64,000 nt of DNA from Nocardioides turkmenicus (lineage in GTDB: Bacteria; Actinomycetota; Actinomycetes; Propionibacteriales; Nocardioidaceae), in contig NZ_JAALAA010000011.1 of NCBI RefSeq assembly GCF_011045035.1, positions 1 through 64,000 on the forward strand, written 5' to 3'. The position numbers and the translations under genes are program-made. The notes below the pieces were generated by a model, which was given only the letters and a program-made list of their open reading frames with translations, had not been told where the DNA came from and did not search any database. Position 1 is the stretch's first letter; every line of letters starts with the position of its first letter. Below are positions 22,330 to 33,000 of the stretch, piece after piece.

Positions 22330-24915
22330 ATGCACGTACTCCCCGTCCGGCCGGCACGTCTGCTGGCACTTCTCACCGCTCTCGCCCTGGCTCTCACCAT
22401 GCTCGCGGTCGCCTCGACGGCCCCGGCGAAGGCGGCCGGCGGCTCCAGTCCCTATCCCGACGACTACGACGGCTCACAGATGTGGCTGGGCTACCGGCCC
22501 ATCGAGGACGAGCGGCTGCTGGCGGCGTACCGGCCGCTGGCGAGCTCGATCGTCGTCGAGAACGCCACCGCCAACCCCGTCCACCGGCACACCGACGATC
22601 TGGCCATGGAGCCCGGCGGCACCGAGAAGTTGGTCACCTCGAGCCTGGAGGCGGCCCGCGAAGAGCTGACCCGCGGGCTCGGCAGCATGCTCGGCACCGA
22701 CATCCCCGTCGCTGACGAGGTCTCCCCCGGCGCGGTCGTGGTCGGCACCCCGACGTCGTCGGAGGTCGTACGCAGCGAGATCCCGTCCCGCGACCTCGAT
22801 CGTCTCGGGTCCGAGGGCTATCTGATCCGGTCGGTCGGTGGCCACACCGTGGTCGCCGCCAACACCGAGGTGGCCGCGCTCTACGGCACCTTCGGCTTCC
22901 TCCGGCTGATGCAGACCGGCGAACCGATCAGTCGGCTGGACGACGTCGAGGTGCCGAAGGTGCAGGACCGCTGGATCGACAACTGGGACGTCGAGCGGCT
23001 CTACGCCGGCAACGCGGACACCGCGAAGGGCCCGAACACCGGCGGGCTGGCCGGCGAGGACGGCTCGATCTTCAACTTCGCGGCGACCGGCGAGAGCGCC
23101 GACCGGAACCTGCCGGTGATCCTGGACCGCTACATCACCGTGGCCAGGGCGCTGGCGTCGGTCGGGATCAACGGCTTCAACATCAACAACGTCAACGCCC
23201 GGAACACCTACATCACCCCGGAGTACATCGAGCAGGAGGCGGCGCTGGCCGACGCGCTGCGGCCCTACGGGATCAAGCTCGCCCTCTCCATCCGTTACGA
23301 CGCCCCGACCGACCAGCGGTTCGCACCCGACACGCTCACCCGCGATCAGCTCGACCCGACCAAGGCGCCGTTCCGCGACTGGTGGAACCGCAGGGCCACC
23401 ATGATCCAGAAGGCGATCCCGGACTTCGCCGGCTTCACCGTGAAGGCCAACTCCGAGGGCCAGCCCGGCCCGCAGGACTTCGGCTTCGACCACGGCGACG
23501 GCGCCAACGGCATGGCCGCGGCCGTCGAGCCGCTGGGGATGCAGATCAAGTGGCGTACGTTCGTCTACAACGCCGACGTCGACGAGGACCGGCTGAAGCG
23601 TGCCTACCTCGAGTTCGGTCCGATCGACGACGAGGTGCAGCCGGACGGATCGCGCGGCCGGATCGCCGACAACGTCTTCCTGCAGACGAAGAACGGACCG
23701 CTGGACTTCCAGGCGCGTGAGCCGTTCAACCCGATGTTCGGGCGGATGGAGAACACCAACCAGGCCATCGAGCTGCAGATCACGCAGGAGTACACCGGCC
23801 AGTCGACGATGCTCGCCTACCTCGGCCCGATGTGGCAGGAGATCTTCCACGCCGACACCGGCGCGACCGACGAGTCGGGCCGGCTGCTGCCGAAGCGGAA
23901 GGTCGGCCACATCGTCGACGGCACCGCCCAGGGCCAGGAGCGGACCGCGATCGTCGGCGTCGGCAACCTCGGCAACGCCGACAACCTCACCGGCCACCAC
24001 TTCTCCCAGTCCAACCTGTTCGCGTTCGGACGGATGGCGTGGGACTGGACCCTGGACTCGCGCGGGATCGCGGAGGACTGGACCCGGATGACCTGGAGCG
24101 GTGACAGCCGGACCGTCAACAAGATCGTCGCGATGATGATGGGCTCGTGGGAGTCGGTGGTCAGCTACCAGACACCGCTCGGCATCGGCCACCAGTTCGG
24201 CGCCGACATCCACTACGAGCCGGGCCCGGAGGAGACGCTCGCCCGCCCGGACTGGAGCCCGACCTACTACAACCAGGCCGACTCCGTCGGGCTCGGCTAC
24301 GACCGCTCGGCCAGCGGCAGCGGCTACTCGGCCCAGTATTTCCCGACGCTGACCGAGCGGTTCGACGACATCGAGACGACCCCGGAGAACCTGCTGATGT
24401 GGTTCCACCACGTCCCCTGGGGCCACGAGATGGACAGCGGCCGGCCGTTCTGGGACGAGCTGGTCTACCGCTACCAGATGGGCGTCCAGTACGTCACCTG
24501 GATGCGCCGCACCTGGGACTCGCTCGAGCCCTCGATCGATGCCCGCCGGTTCGGTGAGGTGAAGGCCAAGCTCGCCCAGCACGAGGCCGACGCCGAGATG
24601 TGGCGCAACGAGTGCGTCTCCTACTGGCAGACCTTCTCCGGCCGCGAGATGCCCACCGACGACGGACCGACCTCCATCGCGGTGGAGATCGGCGGGAAGA
24701 CCTATGACGGCTTCGACCTGTCGCTGGACGCGTACGCGCTCGACGTGCCGGACGGGACCTCGCCGAGGATCACCGCGGTCGTCCCGGCGGATCCCCGGGC
24801 GACCTACGACATCGTCGAGCAGGCCGGGTCGGTCCCGGGGCGCGCGGTCGTCGAGGTCGAGACGGAGGGCTTCTTCGGCCCGCTGCTGAAGAGGTACGTC
24901 TTCGATCTCGAGTGA
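22330..24915 (+). CDS. Secreted GH67 alpha-glucuronidase
   Basis: An 861-residue glycoside hydrolase family 67 enzyme, which removes 4-O-methylglucuronic acid from xylan fragments. It has a Sec signal peptide (LLALLTALALALTMLAVAS, cleavage after an A-x-A near TAPAKA), an N-terminal beta domain, the catalytic barrel with FTVKANSEGQPGPQDFG and LQTKNGPLDFQAREPFNP (a GH67 hallmark), VSYQTPLGIGHQ, and a C-terminal helical domain with LLMWFHHVPWGHEMDSG. Length exceeds that of cytoplasmic family members because of the leader. Secretion implies action on long decorated xylooligosaccharides outside the cell. No other xylanolytic gene adjoins it. It converges with the mycothiol-family gene one base away. 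Confidence 0.95.
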   Translation: MHVLPVRPARLLALLTALALALTMLAVASTAPAKAAGGSSPYPDDYDGSQMWLGYRPIEDERLLAAYRPLASSIVVENATANPVHRHTDDLAMEPGGTEKLVTSSLEAAREELTRGLGSMLGTDIPVADEVSPGAVVVGTPTSSEVVRSEIPSRDLDRLGSEGYLIRSVGGHTVVAANTEVAALYGTFGFLRLMQTGEPISRLDDVEVPKVQDRWIDNWDVERLYAGNADTAKGPNTGGLAGEDGSIFNFAATGESADRNLPVILDRYITVARALASVGINGFNINNVNARNTYITPEYIEQEAALADALRPYGIKLALSIRYDAPTDQRFAPDTLTRDQLDPTKAPFRDWWNRRATMIQKAIPDFAGFTVKANSEGQPGPQDFGFDHGDGANGMAAAVEPLGMQIKWRTFVYNADVDEDRLKRAYLEFGPIDDEVQPDGSRGRIADNVFLQTKNGPLDFQAREPFNPMFGRMENTNQAIELQITQEYTGQSTMLAYLGPMWQEIFHADTGATDESGRLLPKRKVGHIVDGTAQGQERTAIVGVGNLGNADNLTGHHFSQSNLFAFGRMAWDWTLDSRGIAEDWTRMTWSGDSRTVNKIVAMMMGSWESVVSYQTPLGIGHQFGADIHYEPGPEETLARPDWSPTYYNQADSVGLGYDRSASGSGYSAQYFPTLTERFDDIETTPENLLMWFHHVPWGHEMDSGRPFWDELVYRYQMGVQYVTWMRRTWDSLEPSIDARRFGEVKAKLAQHEADAEMWRNECVSYWQTFSGREMPTDDGPTSIAVEIGGKTYDGFDLSLDAYALDVPDGTSPRITAVVPADPRATYDIVEQAGSVPGRAVVEVETEGFFGPLLKRYVFDLE

Positions 24916-24916
24916 G

Positions 24917-25531
24917 TCACCAGCGCCCGGGTCCGGTGAGCTCGCCCGGCTCGACCGGACGGCCCGACAGCGCGAGCACGAGCGCGATCGCGGTGCCACG
25001 GACCTCGGGACCGGTCCCGATCACCGCGTCGGCGTCGGTGGCAACGAGACGTACGCGCTGGGCACGCTCCTTGCCGCCGCCCCACTTCTGTGAGGTGTCG
25101 GCAAGGTAGCGCAGCGCGGTCACCACGTGCTCGACCGGGTAGTCGCGCTCGATCCCCAGCGGCCGGCGGATGTCCTCGCCGTGCGCGAACTCCTCGACCA
25201 GACGCGTGGCGAGCGGGGCGGGCGGCGTGGCCGTCCGCCCCGCGACCCGCCGGTACGCAGCCAGCGTCTCGGCCGGGTCGTCGGCCCGCTCGCGGTCGAC
25301 GCCGGTCTGGTTGTCCCGGTCGAAGTCGCCGCGGGCGGCGATCATGCGGCGTACGAATCCCAGCCGGGTGGTCGTGGCGACGTCGATCATGTGGGCGAGC
25401 ACGTCGTGGACGGTCCACCCGGCACACAGCGACGGGGTCGTCCAGCGTGCCGGGGCGAGGGTCTCGAGGTCGCGGATCAGCGCCTCACGCTCGGCGTGCA
25501 CCACGGACCAGATCGCGCTCTTGGACGACAT
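24917..25531 (-). CDS. Maleylpyruvate-isomerase-family mycothiol-dependent enzyme
   Basis: A 204-residue DinB/MDMPI-fold protein. Typical features are the N-terminal EREALIRDLETLAPARWTTP, SLCAGWTVHDVLAHMIDVA with the first metal-site His, and LVEEFAHGEDIRRPLG with the later metal-binding His/Glu set. This family uses mycothiol as a cofactor or, in many members, has unknown transferase activity. The start at 25531 was chosen over an upstream methionine with no ribosome site. The gene is on its own, convergent with the alpha-glucuronidase and 51 bases downstream of the MerR regulator. Confidence 0.88.
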   Translation of the reverse strand: MSSKSAIWSVVHAEREALIRDLETLAPARWTTPSLCAGWTVHDVLAHMIDVATTTRLGFVRRMIAARGDFDRDNQTGVDRERADDPAETLAAYRRVAGRTATPPAPLATRLVEEFAHGEDIRRPLGIERDYPVEHVVTALRYLADTSQKWGGGKERAQRVRLVATDADAVIGTGPEVRGTAIALVLALSGRPVEPGELTGPGRW

Positions 25532-25582
25532 GGTCCGGACGCTACCGCGGCTCCGCGTCCCTCGCCCCGGCATAACCGCCCG

Positions 25583-26377
25583 CTACCGCACCGGCTGCTG
25601 GAGCTCGGTGACCCAGCCGTCCTGGTCCTCGGGCGTCTCCAGGTAGATCTCGCGGCACGGTCCCGCGAACTCGAGTCCCGCGTCGGTGACGTGGCGGGCC
25701 AGCTCCTGCCAGGCGTCGCCGATGCCCGTCATGGGGCCGCGGTAGATCGTGGTGACCGCCCGGTCGTACGCCCGCAGGGTCCCGACCTCGAGGCCGTCGA
25801 CGGCCTTGCCACCGAGGTCGGCGCCGGCACCGAACGTCATCCCGTCGCCGACGGCGTCGTACCAGCCGATCCCGGGTCCGGACGGCTCGATCCCGGCCGC
25901 CGCGAACGCGCCGTAGACGCGGTCGAAGAGCGGGCCGACGCGCTCGCCGACCTCGCCGGTCTCGTCGACGTGGTCGGTGAGCTGGGTCAGGGTGAGAGCC
26001 GCGAGCGGCTTCTCGGTGTAGGTGAGGGTGGACATGGCATCTCCTTCCAGAAGTCGGAGACGTCGCTCCACCTCGCCGAGGCGACGGCCGTCGGCCTCGA
26101 TCTGGGCGCGCAGCTCGTCGCGGCGGCGGTGCAGCAGCGCGGCGAGCTCGGCCGGCGTACGGCCCTCGTCGAGCAGGTCGCCGACCTCCTCGAGCGAGAA
26201 GCCCAGCGACCGGAACGCGACCAGGGCGTCGGCCCGGGCCAGCAGCGCCGGCTCGTAGAACCGGTAGCCAGTGTGCGGGTCGACCCGGGACGGCGAGAGC
26301 AGGCCGAGGGCGTCGTAGTGCCTCAGCATTCGCACCGACACCCCGGCGAAGCGGGCGAAGTCTCCGATACTCAACAT
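25583..26377 (-). CDS. MerR-family regulator with GyrI-like effector domain
   Basis: A 264-residue regulator. Residues 1-70 form the MerR winged helix (LSIGDFARFAGVSVRMLRHY, LLSPSRVDPHTGYRFYE), followed by a coiled coil (LAALLHRRRDELRAQIEAD) and a GyrI-like ligand-binding domain of about 150 residues with AVTTIYRGPMTGIGDAWQEL, like BmrR and TipA-type multidrug sensors. It lacks the cysteines of metal sensors, so its signal is probably an organic compound. A perfect palindrome with a MerR-style long promoter spacer lies just upstream, so it should regulate itself. No obvious efflux gene is adjacent. Confidence 0.92.
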   Translation of the reverse strand: MLSIGDFARFAGVSVRMLRHYDALGLLSPSRVDPHTGYRFYEPALLARADALVAFRSLGFSLEEVGDLLDEGRTPAELAALLHRRRDELRAQIEADGRRLGEVERRLRLLEGDAMSTLTYTEKPLAALTLTQLTDHVDETGEVGERVGPLFDRVYGAFAAAGIEPSGPGIGWYDAVGDGMTFGAGADLGGKAVDGLEVGTLRAYDRAVTTIYRGPMTGIGDAWQELARHVTDAGLEFAGPCREIYLETPEDQDGWVTELQQPVR

Positions 26378-26396
26378 GACGCCATCAGCCCACCGT

Positions 26397-26417
26397 CTGA
26401 CACCGTGTCAGGGTCAA
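26397..26417 (-). promoter_or_regulatory. MerR operator inside the merR promoter
   Basis: CTGACAC-C-GTGTCAG (26397-26411) is a perfect 15-bp palindrome. On the minus strand it is directly preceded by TTGACC (26412-26417), a good -35 element, so the palindrome fills the spacer, the arrangement typical of MerR-controlled promoters with 19-bp spacing. The gene starts 20 bases further on. Confidence 0.82.
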
Positions 26418-26420
26418 GCC

Positions 26421-28445
<2,025 letters not shown>

Positions 28446-28510
28446 ACCCCGGAGTCTAGGCGCGACCGGCTACCCAGCCACCCGATGCCCGCCGCCGACC
28501 GCGTACGACC

Positions 28511-29575
28511 TCAGGAGAGCTCGCGGATCCGGATGTTGCGGTAGGACACCACGTCCGGGGCGCTGCCGTGCGCCTGGACGCCGACGTGACCCGTCAGGCC
28601 CCGGCTGCTGGAGTCGGGGTCGTTCGGGCGTCCTGGGAACGGCAGTCCGGGTAGGTTCTCGAACTCGTTGATCACGACGCCGTTGCGGATCACGGTGTAA
28701 TGCTGGCCGACGACGCGGATCTCGAGGTCGTTCCAGGTGCCCTTCGGGGTCGGTCGCGCCTGAGCGAGGTTGAGGTCGGCGAAGCCGTAGATCGACCCGG
28801 TCTTGCGGGGGTCGTTGCCGCCACCCTCGGGCGAGTCGTTGACCTGGATCTCGTGGCCGCAGTTGACCGCGATCCAGGAGAGGTTGCCGGTCTCGCTGCC
28901 GTTGAACGTGGTCGGGCATCCCTCGACCGGACCCCACAGCTCGGGGAAACGCACCTGGACGCCACTGTTCCCGCGGGCCGTGCCGGGCGCGTCGTCGCGG
29001 AACTGCAGGCGGAGGGAGAAGTCTCCGAACTCCCGGGCCGGGTACCACAAGGTTCCGAACCCACCACCGGCTCCGGCGCGGCTGCGGATGGTGCCGTCCG
29101 GCATCAGGTCGAACCCGCCGTCGCCGGCGTACGCCCAGTCGGCGAAGGAGCCGGCCGAGCCGTCGAAGAGCCAGTCGTAACCCTCGACCTTTCCCACCTG
29201 CGAGCGGGCCGCGGCGGACTGCAGCCGGCTGGCGTCGGCCTGCGTCACCTCGCCGGTGGCGACCAGCTCGGTGGTGACGGAGCGTACGTGTGCCACGAAG
29301 GCCCCGTGGGTCGGCCAGGTCCGCTCGTCGTCGATGACATCGTTGAGGGTGCAGCCGGAGCGCAGGGTGCTGTTGGCGACGCCGCTGTCGAGATCGAGGA
29401 AGACCACGGTGGGGCGGGCGTCGGGTGCCGGACAGGCCGCGAGCGTCGCGGCAGCTTCGTCGGGAGCCGCCGCTGCTCCGGTCTGGCCGCCCAGGCAGAG
29501 GGCGGTGATCCCGAGAAGGGCAGACCCGATGGCGAGCCGGGTCCGGGGGTGGCGTGAGGGCAGGAAGCGAGACAT
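28511..29575 (-). CDS. Secreted DUF1080 (3-keto-disaccharide hydrolase-type) protein
   Basis: A 354-residue exported protein: signal peptide (RTRLAIGSALLGITALCLGG, then GAAAAP), a linker region with two cysteines (STLRSGCTLND), and a C-terminal concanavalin-like DUF1080 domain of about 220 residues with GYDWLFDGSAGSFADW, FSLRLQFRDDAPGTARGNSG, GSIYGF and NDLEIRVVGQHYTVIRNG. Some DUF1080 proteins hydrolyse 3-keto-glucosides in the pathway started by a 3-dehydrogenase; whether this one does is untested and no dehydrogenase partner is next to it. The start at 29575 was chosen for the signal peptide. Its promoter carries a clear inverted repeat. Confidence 0.88.
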   Translation of the reverse strand: MSRFLPSRHPRTRLAIGSALLGITALCLGGQTGAAAAPDEAAATLAACPAPDARPTVVFLDLDSGVANSTLRSGCTLNDVIDDERTWPTHGAFVAHVRSVTTELVATGEVTQADASRLQSAAARSQVGKVEGYDWLFDGSAGSFADWAYAGDGGFDLMPDGTIRSRAGAGGGFGTLWYPAREFGDFSLRLQFRDDAPGTARGNSGVQVRFPELWGPVEGCPTTFNGSETGNLSWIAVNCGHEIQVNDSPEGGGNDPRKTGSIYGFADLNLAQARPTPKGTWNDLEIRVVGQHYTVIRNGVVINEFENLPGLPFPGRPNDPDSSSRGLTGHVGVQAHGSAPDVVSYRNIRIRELS

Positions 29576-29671
29576 CGAGACTCCGAACGTCGGGACGCCG
29601 AGTGGGCATGTGATGCGCGTCACGTCGGATGTTAGTGTCGCTCGACGCCGACTTTCAACCATTCCCGAACG

Positions 29672-29696
29672 ACTTTCGAGGGTAATCTTCGAAAGT
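29672..29696. promoter_or_regulatory. ACTTTCGA / TCGAAAGT inverted repeat upstream of the DUF1080 gene
   Basis: Two perfect 8-bp arms (29672-29679 and 29689-29696) flank a 9-bp spacer in the divergent region between the DUF1080 gene and an acetyltransferase gene. A further GACTTTC copy starts at 29650, 21 bases before the one at 29671, about two helix turns. The region is AT-richer than its surroundings. The spacing and symmetry fit a repressor operator. Confidence 0.6.
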
Positions 29697-29752
29697 TCGC
29701 CTCGTTCGATAACCAGGAGCGCCGGGGCTGTCGTTCGGTCTAGCGTCGGACC

Positions 29753-30289
29753 GTGCTGATCCGACGTGAACGTCCTGAGGACGTGGCCGCCATCCGCGCG
29801 GTCACGGCCGCCGCCTTCTCCGGGGTGGAGCACTCCGCCCCGCCGGTCGAGCCCGACGGCACGCCCGGGGAGGCGACGCTGGTGGGGTGGCTACGCGAGG
29901 ACCCGGGCTGGGTGCCGGAGCTCTCGCTGGTCGCCGAGGTGGACGGCGAGGTCGTCGGCCACGTGGTGGCGACCCGCGGGGAGCTCGCGGGACGGCCCGC
30001 GCTCGGCATCGGGCCGGTGAGCGTCTCCCCCGATCGTCAGCGCGACGGGATCGGGTCGGCGCTGATGCATGCGGTGCTGGGCGGCGCGGACGCGATGGGT
30101 GAGCCGGTGGTGGTGCTGCTCGGCTCTCCGGACTACTACGGGCGATTCGGCTTCGTGCCGGCCTCCTCGCTCGGGATCGAGGCGCCCGATCCGGCGTGGG
30201 GCGACTACTTCCAGGCACGGCCGCTGGCGGCGTACGAACCGGGTCTTCGGGGCACCTACCGCTATGCCGCTCCGTTCGACCGGCTGTGA
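29753..30289 (+). CDS. GNAT-family N-acetyltransferase (YhbS-like)
   Basis: A 178-residue acetyltransferase from a GTG start. It begins LIRRERPEDVAAIRAVTAAA and has VGHVVATRGELAG, the acetyl-CoA loop VSPDRQRDGIGSALMHAVL (Q-R-x-G-I-G) and VVLLGSPDYYGRFGFVPAS, a combination found in YhbS-type proteins. Substrate unknown. It is transcribed away from the DUF1080 gene and lies 95 bases before panB on the same strand. Confidence 0.9.
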   Translation: MLIRRERPEDVAAIRAVTAAAFSGVEHSAPPVEPDGTPGEATLVGWLREDPGWVPELSLVAEVDGEVVGHVVATRGELAGRPALGIGPVSVSPDRQRDGIGSALMHAVLGGADAMGEPVVVLLGSPDYYGRFGFVPASSLGIEAPDPAWGDYFQARPLAAYEPGLRGTYRYAAPFDRL

Positions 30290-30384
30290 TCACCACCACA
30301 GCGCGCAGGACACCTTCTCGGCCTACGCTGGACACAGTCCGTGGACTCCATCAGGGAGCTGCGAGATGACACCAGAAAGGCTCG

Positions 30385-31257
30385 ATGATGAGCACGAACC
30401 CCTCTGCCGAGGAGACCGCTCCTTACGGTTCCGGTGCCGCAGGAAACGCACCTGCGAAGTCCGTACGCAAGGTGCGCACGCATCATCTTCGCGAGATGAA
30501 GCAGCGTGGCGACAAGATCACGATGCTCACCTCCTACGACATGTACACCGCCCAGATCTTCGACGAGGCCGGGGTCGACCTGCTGCTCGTCGGTGACTCC
30601 GCCTCCAACAACGTCCTCGGCAACGAGACGTCGCTTCCGGTGACCGTGGACGAGCTGCTGCCGCTGACCCGCGCGGTCTCGCGCAGCGCGAAGCGGGCGA
30701 TGGTCGTCGGCGACCTGCCCTTCGGCTCCTACCAGGCCTCCCCCGAGCAGGGCTACCTGACCGCGGTGCGCTTCATGAAGGAGGGCGGCGCCCACTGCGT
30801 GAAGCTCGAGGGTGGCGCCGAGATGGCCCCGGTGATCAAGAAGCTGACCGAGGGCGGCATCCCGGTCATCGCCCACATCGGCTTCACCCCGCAGTCCGAG
30901 CACGTGCTCGGTGGCTACCGCGTCCAGGGCCGCGGCGACACTTCCGACCGGATCATCGACGACGCCAAGGCCGTCCAGGAGGCCGGTGCGTTCGCGGTGG
31001 TCATGGAGATGGTCCCCGGTGACGTCGCCGCGCAGATCACCAAGGAGCTCGACATCCCCACGATCGGGATCGGCGCCGGCCCCGACTGCGACGGCCAGGT
31101 GCTGGTCTGGCAGGACGCCTTCGGCATGCGCAGCGGCAAGATGGCCCGCTTCGTGAAGCAGTACGCCGACGTGAAGTCGGTCCTCTCCGACGGCGCCGAG
31201 GCCTACATCGCCGACGTCAAGGGTTCGACCTTCCCGGGCCCCGAGCACACCTTCTGA
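30385..31257 (+). CDS. panB: 3-methyl-2-oxobutanoate hydroxymethyltransferase
   Basis: A 290-residue PanB, which transfers a one-carbon unit from methylene-tetrahydrofolate to alpha-ketoisovalerate to make ketopantoate, the first step to pantothenate and CoA. Family blocks are [24 protein letters not shown], [46 protein letters not shown] and [10 protein letters not shown] with the catalytic Glu, then [19 protein letters not shown] 25-residue Ala/Pro/Lys-rich extension precedes the domain, as in other actinobacteria. No other pan gene is next to it. A long inverted repeat just after the stop serves as terminator. Confidence 0.97.
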   Translation: MMSTNPSAEETAPYGSGAAGNAPAKSVRKVRTHHLREMKQRGDKITMLTSYDMYTAQIFDEAGVDLLLVGDSASNNVLGNETSLPVTVDELLPLTRAVSRSAKRAMVVGDLPFGSYQASPEQGYLTAVRFMKEGGAHCVKLEGGAEMAPVIKKLTEGGIPVIAHIGFTPQSEHVLGGYRVQGRGDTSDRIIDDAKAVQEAGAFAVVMEMVPGDVAAQITKELDIPTIGIGAGPDCDGQVLVWQDAFGMRSGKMARFVKQYADVKSVLSDGAEAYIADVKGSTFPGPEHTF

Positions 31258-31271
31258 GGATCTTCTCCGAC

Positions 31272-31328
31272 GAAGTGGTCAATCTGGGCCGTCCGCCGGC
31301 TCGTCGCCGGGCCCATTTTGACCACTTC
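31272..31328. terminator. Bidirectional terminator hairpin after panB, overlapping the end of the convergent gene
   Basis: GAAGTGGTCAA (31272-31282) pairs perfectly with 31318-31328, and after a 2x2 internal loop 31285-31290 pairs with 31310-31315. The 17-bp stem starts 15 bases after the panB stop and includes the last coding bases of the opposite gene (stop at 31279). A TTTT run sits on the 3' side. It likely stops transcription from panB and perhaps from both sides. Confidence 0.7.
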
Positions 31329-32214
31329 TCGGGTCCTGTTCCCACAGCGAGCCGCGCCACAGGGCGTACCAGGCGTCCAGGCGGGTCGGGTCGTAGGTCC
31401 GGCCGAGCGCCTCGTCGGCCTCGCGCAGGATCATCGCCGCACGAAACCTGACGTCCGGTGCGACGTACCCGTGGCGGACGTAGCCCGCGTCGGCGAGACG
31501 GGAGTCGCGGCGGCGGTCCCGGGCGTACTGGCCACGGTCGCGGTGCACTGCTCCGTCGTACTCCTGCAGCGTCCTGGTCCCAGTGATCAGCAGATCCGCT
31601 CTCGCCACGAAGCGACCGGTGTCGTCGCGCACCTCCGCCTGAGGCTCGACCGGCACACCGCACGCCACGTGCAGGAGCCGTAGCAACGACTCCCACGGCG
31701 ACTCCGACCTGGCGTCGGCCAGCGCGAGCGCCTCGCGCAACCGCGGGCCGCCGCGGCGACCGCGCGCCACATTGTCGAGATCGTCGCGCGTGCACCCCTG
31801 CTCATGGAGCACACCGTCGACGAGCACGGTCAGGTCCAGCAGGCCGAGACGACCGGCCGCGGCGAGGACAGTCTCCGGCACCGTCGCGATCCGTACGCCG
31901 CCGATCCCGTGACTGTGCGGAGGGAGCCGGTGGCGGGTGACGTCGACCTGCGGCCGGCGCACCCGTACCGCGCGCGGGACCGAGATCTCCACGGGACGGT
32001 CCGGAGGAAGCGGCGACAACCAGAGCCCGTACGCCGCCGCAGCGGTCAACCCGGTGAAGATCGTGCCGTCCGGCAGGCGCTCGGCCCAGGCCCGCATCCG
32101 AGCCCAGTCCGGATCCTCGTCACCGAGATCCGCCCGTAGGCGCACCCCAGGGGCCAGAGCCACCCAGCGGCTGCTCCGCCGCCGCGGCGCTCGGCCCGTC
32201 GTGGTCGTCCGCAT
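31279..32214 (-). CDS. AbiEi-like/DUF559-type hypothetical protein
   Basis: A 311-residue protein in two parts. Residues ~30-170 (GTIFTGLTAAAAYGLWLSPL, PVEISVPRAVRVRRPQV, IGGVRIATVPETVLAAAGRL) resemble the C-terminal part of AbiEi-type antitoxin/regulator proteins. Residues ~185-290 (ESPWESLLRLLHVACGVPVE, ARADLLITGTRTLQEYDGAVH, QYARDRRRDSRLADAGY) resemble DUF559/Vsr-like endonuclease folds, with Asp and Glu in the right order but not a proven active site. Such proteins are common, often multicopy, in Nocardioidaceae and close relatives; their function is unknown. The C-terminal codons overlap a terminator hairpin. Confidence 0.72.
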   Translation of the reverse strand: MRTTTTGRAPRRRSSRWVALAPGVRLRADLGDEDPDWARMRAWAERLPDGTIFTGLTAAAAYGLWLSPLPPDRPVEISVPRAVRVRRPQVDVTRHRLPPHSHGIGGVRIATVPETVLAAAGRLGLLDLTVLVDGVLHEQGCTRDDLDNVARGRRGGPRLREALALADARSESPWESLLRLLHVACGVPVEPQAEVRDDTGRFVARADLLITGTRTLQEYDGAVHRDRGQYARDRRRDSRLADAGYVRHGYVAPDVRFRAAMILREADEALGRTYDPTRLDAWYALWRGSLWEQDPRSGQNGPGDEPADGPD

Positions 32215-32300
32215 GCGCCCACGGTGCCTCGGCGCAGGCGCCGCCGCCACCGCAATCACGCATGGCTGTGGATAACTCCCCTTCGCGACCTGGGCGCTGC

Positions 32301-32957
32301 CTACACGTCGCTGCGTCGAGCCCTGGCGGCCGCGAGGCCGACCAGGCGGGCGACGACCAGGGCGACGTAGAAGACCCCCGCGACCTGCTCGATCATCACG
32401 ATCGAGCGGGCGTGGGGTAGCACGGGGACGATGTCGGAGAGGCCGACGGAGGTCAGCGTCGTGAAGGAGAGGTAGAGCAGGTCGAACCACTGCCGGTGGT
32501 CGCCGAACGAGCCGGGCCAGATCACCTGCACCGCGGCGTAGAGGTAGGCGAAGGCCCAGGCGACGACGGTGAACGCGGCGCCGGTCGCGAAGAGCTCGTC
32601 GCGGGTCACCACGTCGTCGTGGAAGAGATAGCGGATCATCGCGTAGGAGACGAAGAGATAGAACGGGACGTGGAAGAAGGCCGAGGTCAGCACGACCCAG
32701 CCCTCGGTGGGCGCGACCGACTCCCACACCGCGAAGATCGTCGCCGGACCGCCGAAGATGCAGGCGAACCAGGAGAAGGCCGGGGTGAGACGTACGGCCG
32801 CGACGGCCGCGAGCAGGAGCAGCAGCTGGAGCACGCCGAGCCCCGCGCGGCCGGCCGTGGAGCCGTCCAGGAACGGGTAGGCCAGGACCGCCACGAGCTG
32901 GCCGAGCAGCAGTACGGCGGAGGGGTGGTCACGCATCGCCCTGATCACGTTCGTCAC
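32301..32957 (-). CDS. Two-pore-type ion channel family membrane protein
   Basis: A 218-residue membrane protein with five or six hydrophobic segments. The last pair encloses FDLLYLSFTTLTSVGLSDIV, a pore-loop-like segment of the Ion_trans_2 type, where TSVGLSD takes the place of the potassium filter T-x-G-Y/F-G-D. Since the filter is not canonical (Gly-Leu-Ser instead of Gly-Tyr-Gly), potassium selectivity is uncertain. The start is ambiguous: GTG at 32957 was chosen, ATG at 32936 and GTG at 32948 are also in frame. It is divergent from the sugar dehydrogenase gene, 43 bases away. Confidence 0.75.
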   Translation of the reverse strand: MTNVIRAMRDHPSAVLLLGQLVAVLAYPFLDGSTAGRAGLGVLQLLLLLAAVAAVRLTPAFSWFACIFGGPATIFAVWESVAPTEGWVVLTSAFFHVPFYLFVSYAMIRYLFHDDVVTRDELFATGAAFTVVAWAFAYLYAAVQVIWPGSFGDHRQWFDLLYLSFTTLTSVGLSDIVPVLPHARSIVMIEQVAGVFYVALVVARLVGLAAARARRSDV

Positions 32958-33000
32958 AACCGCCCACCCTAGGGCCCCATGGGCCAGTAGCGTCGACACC

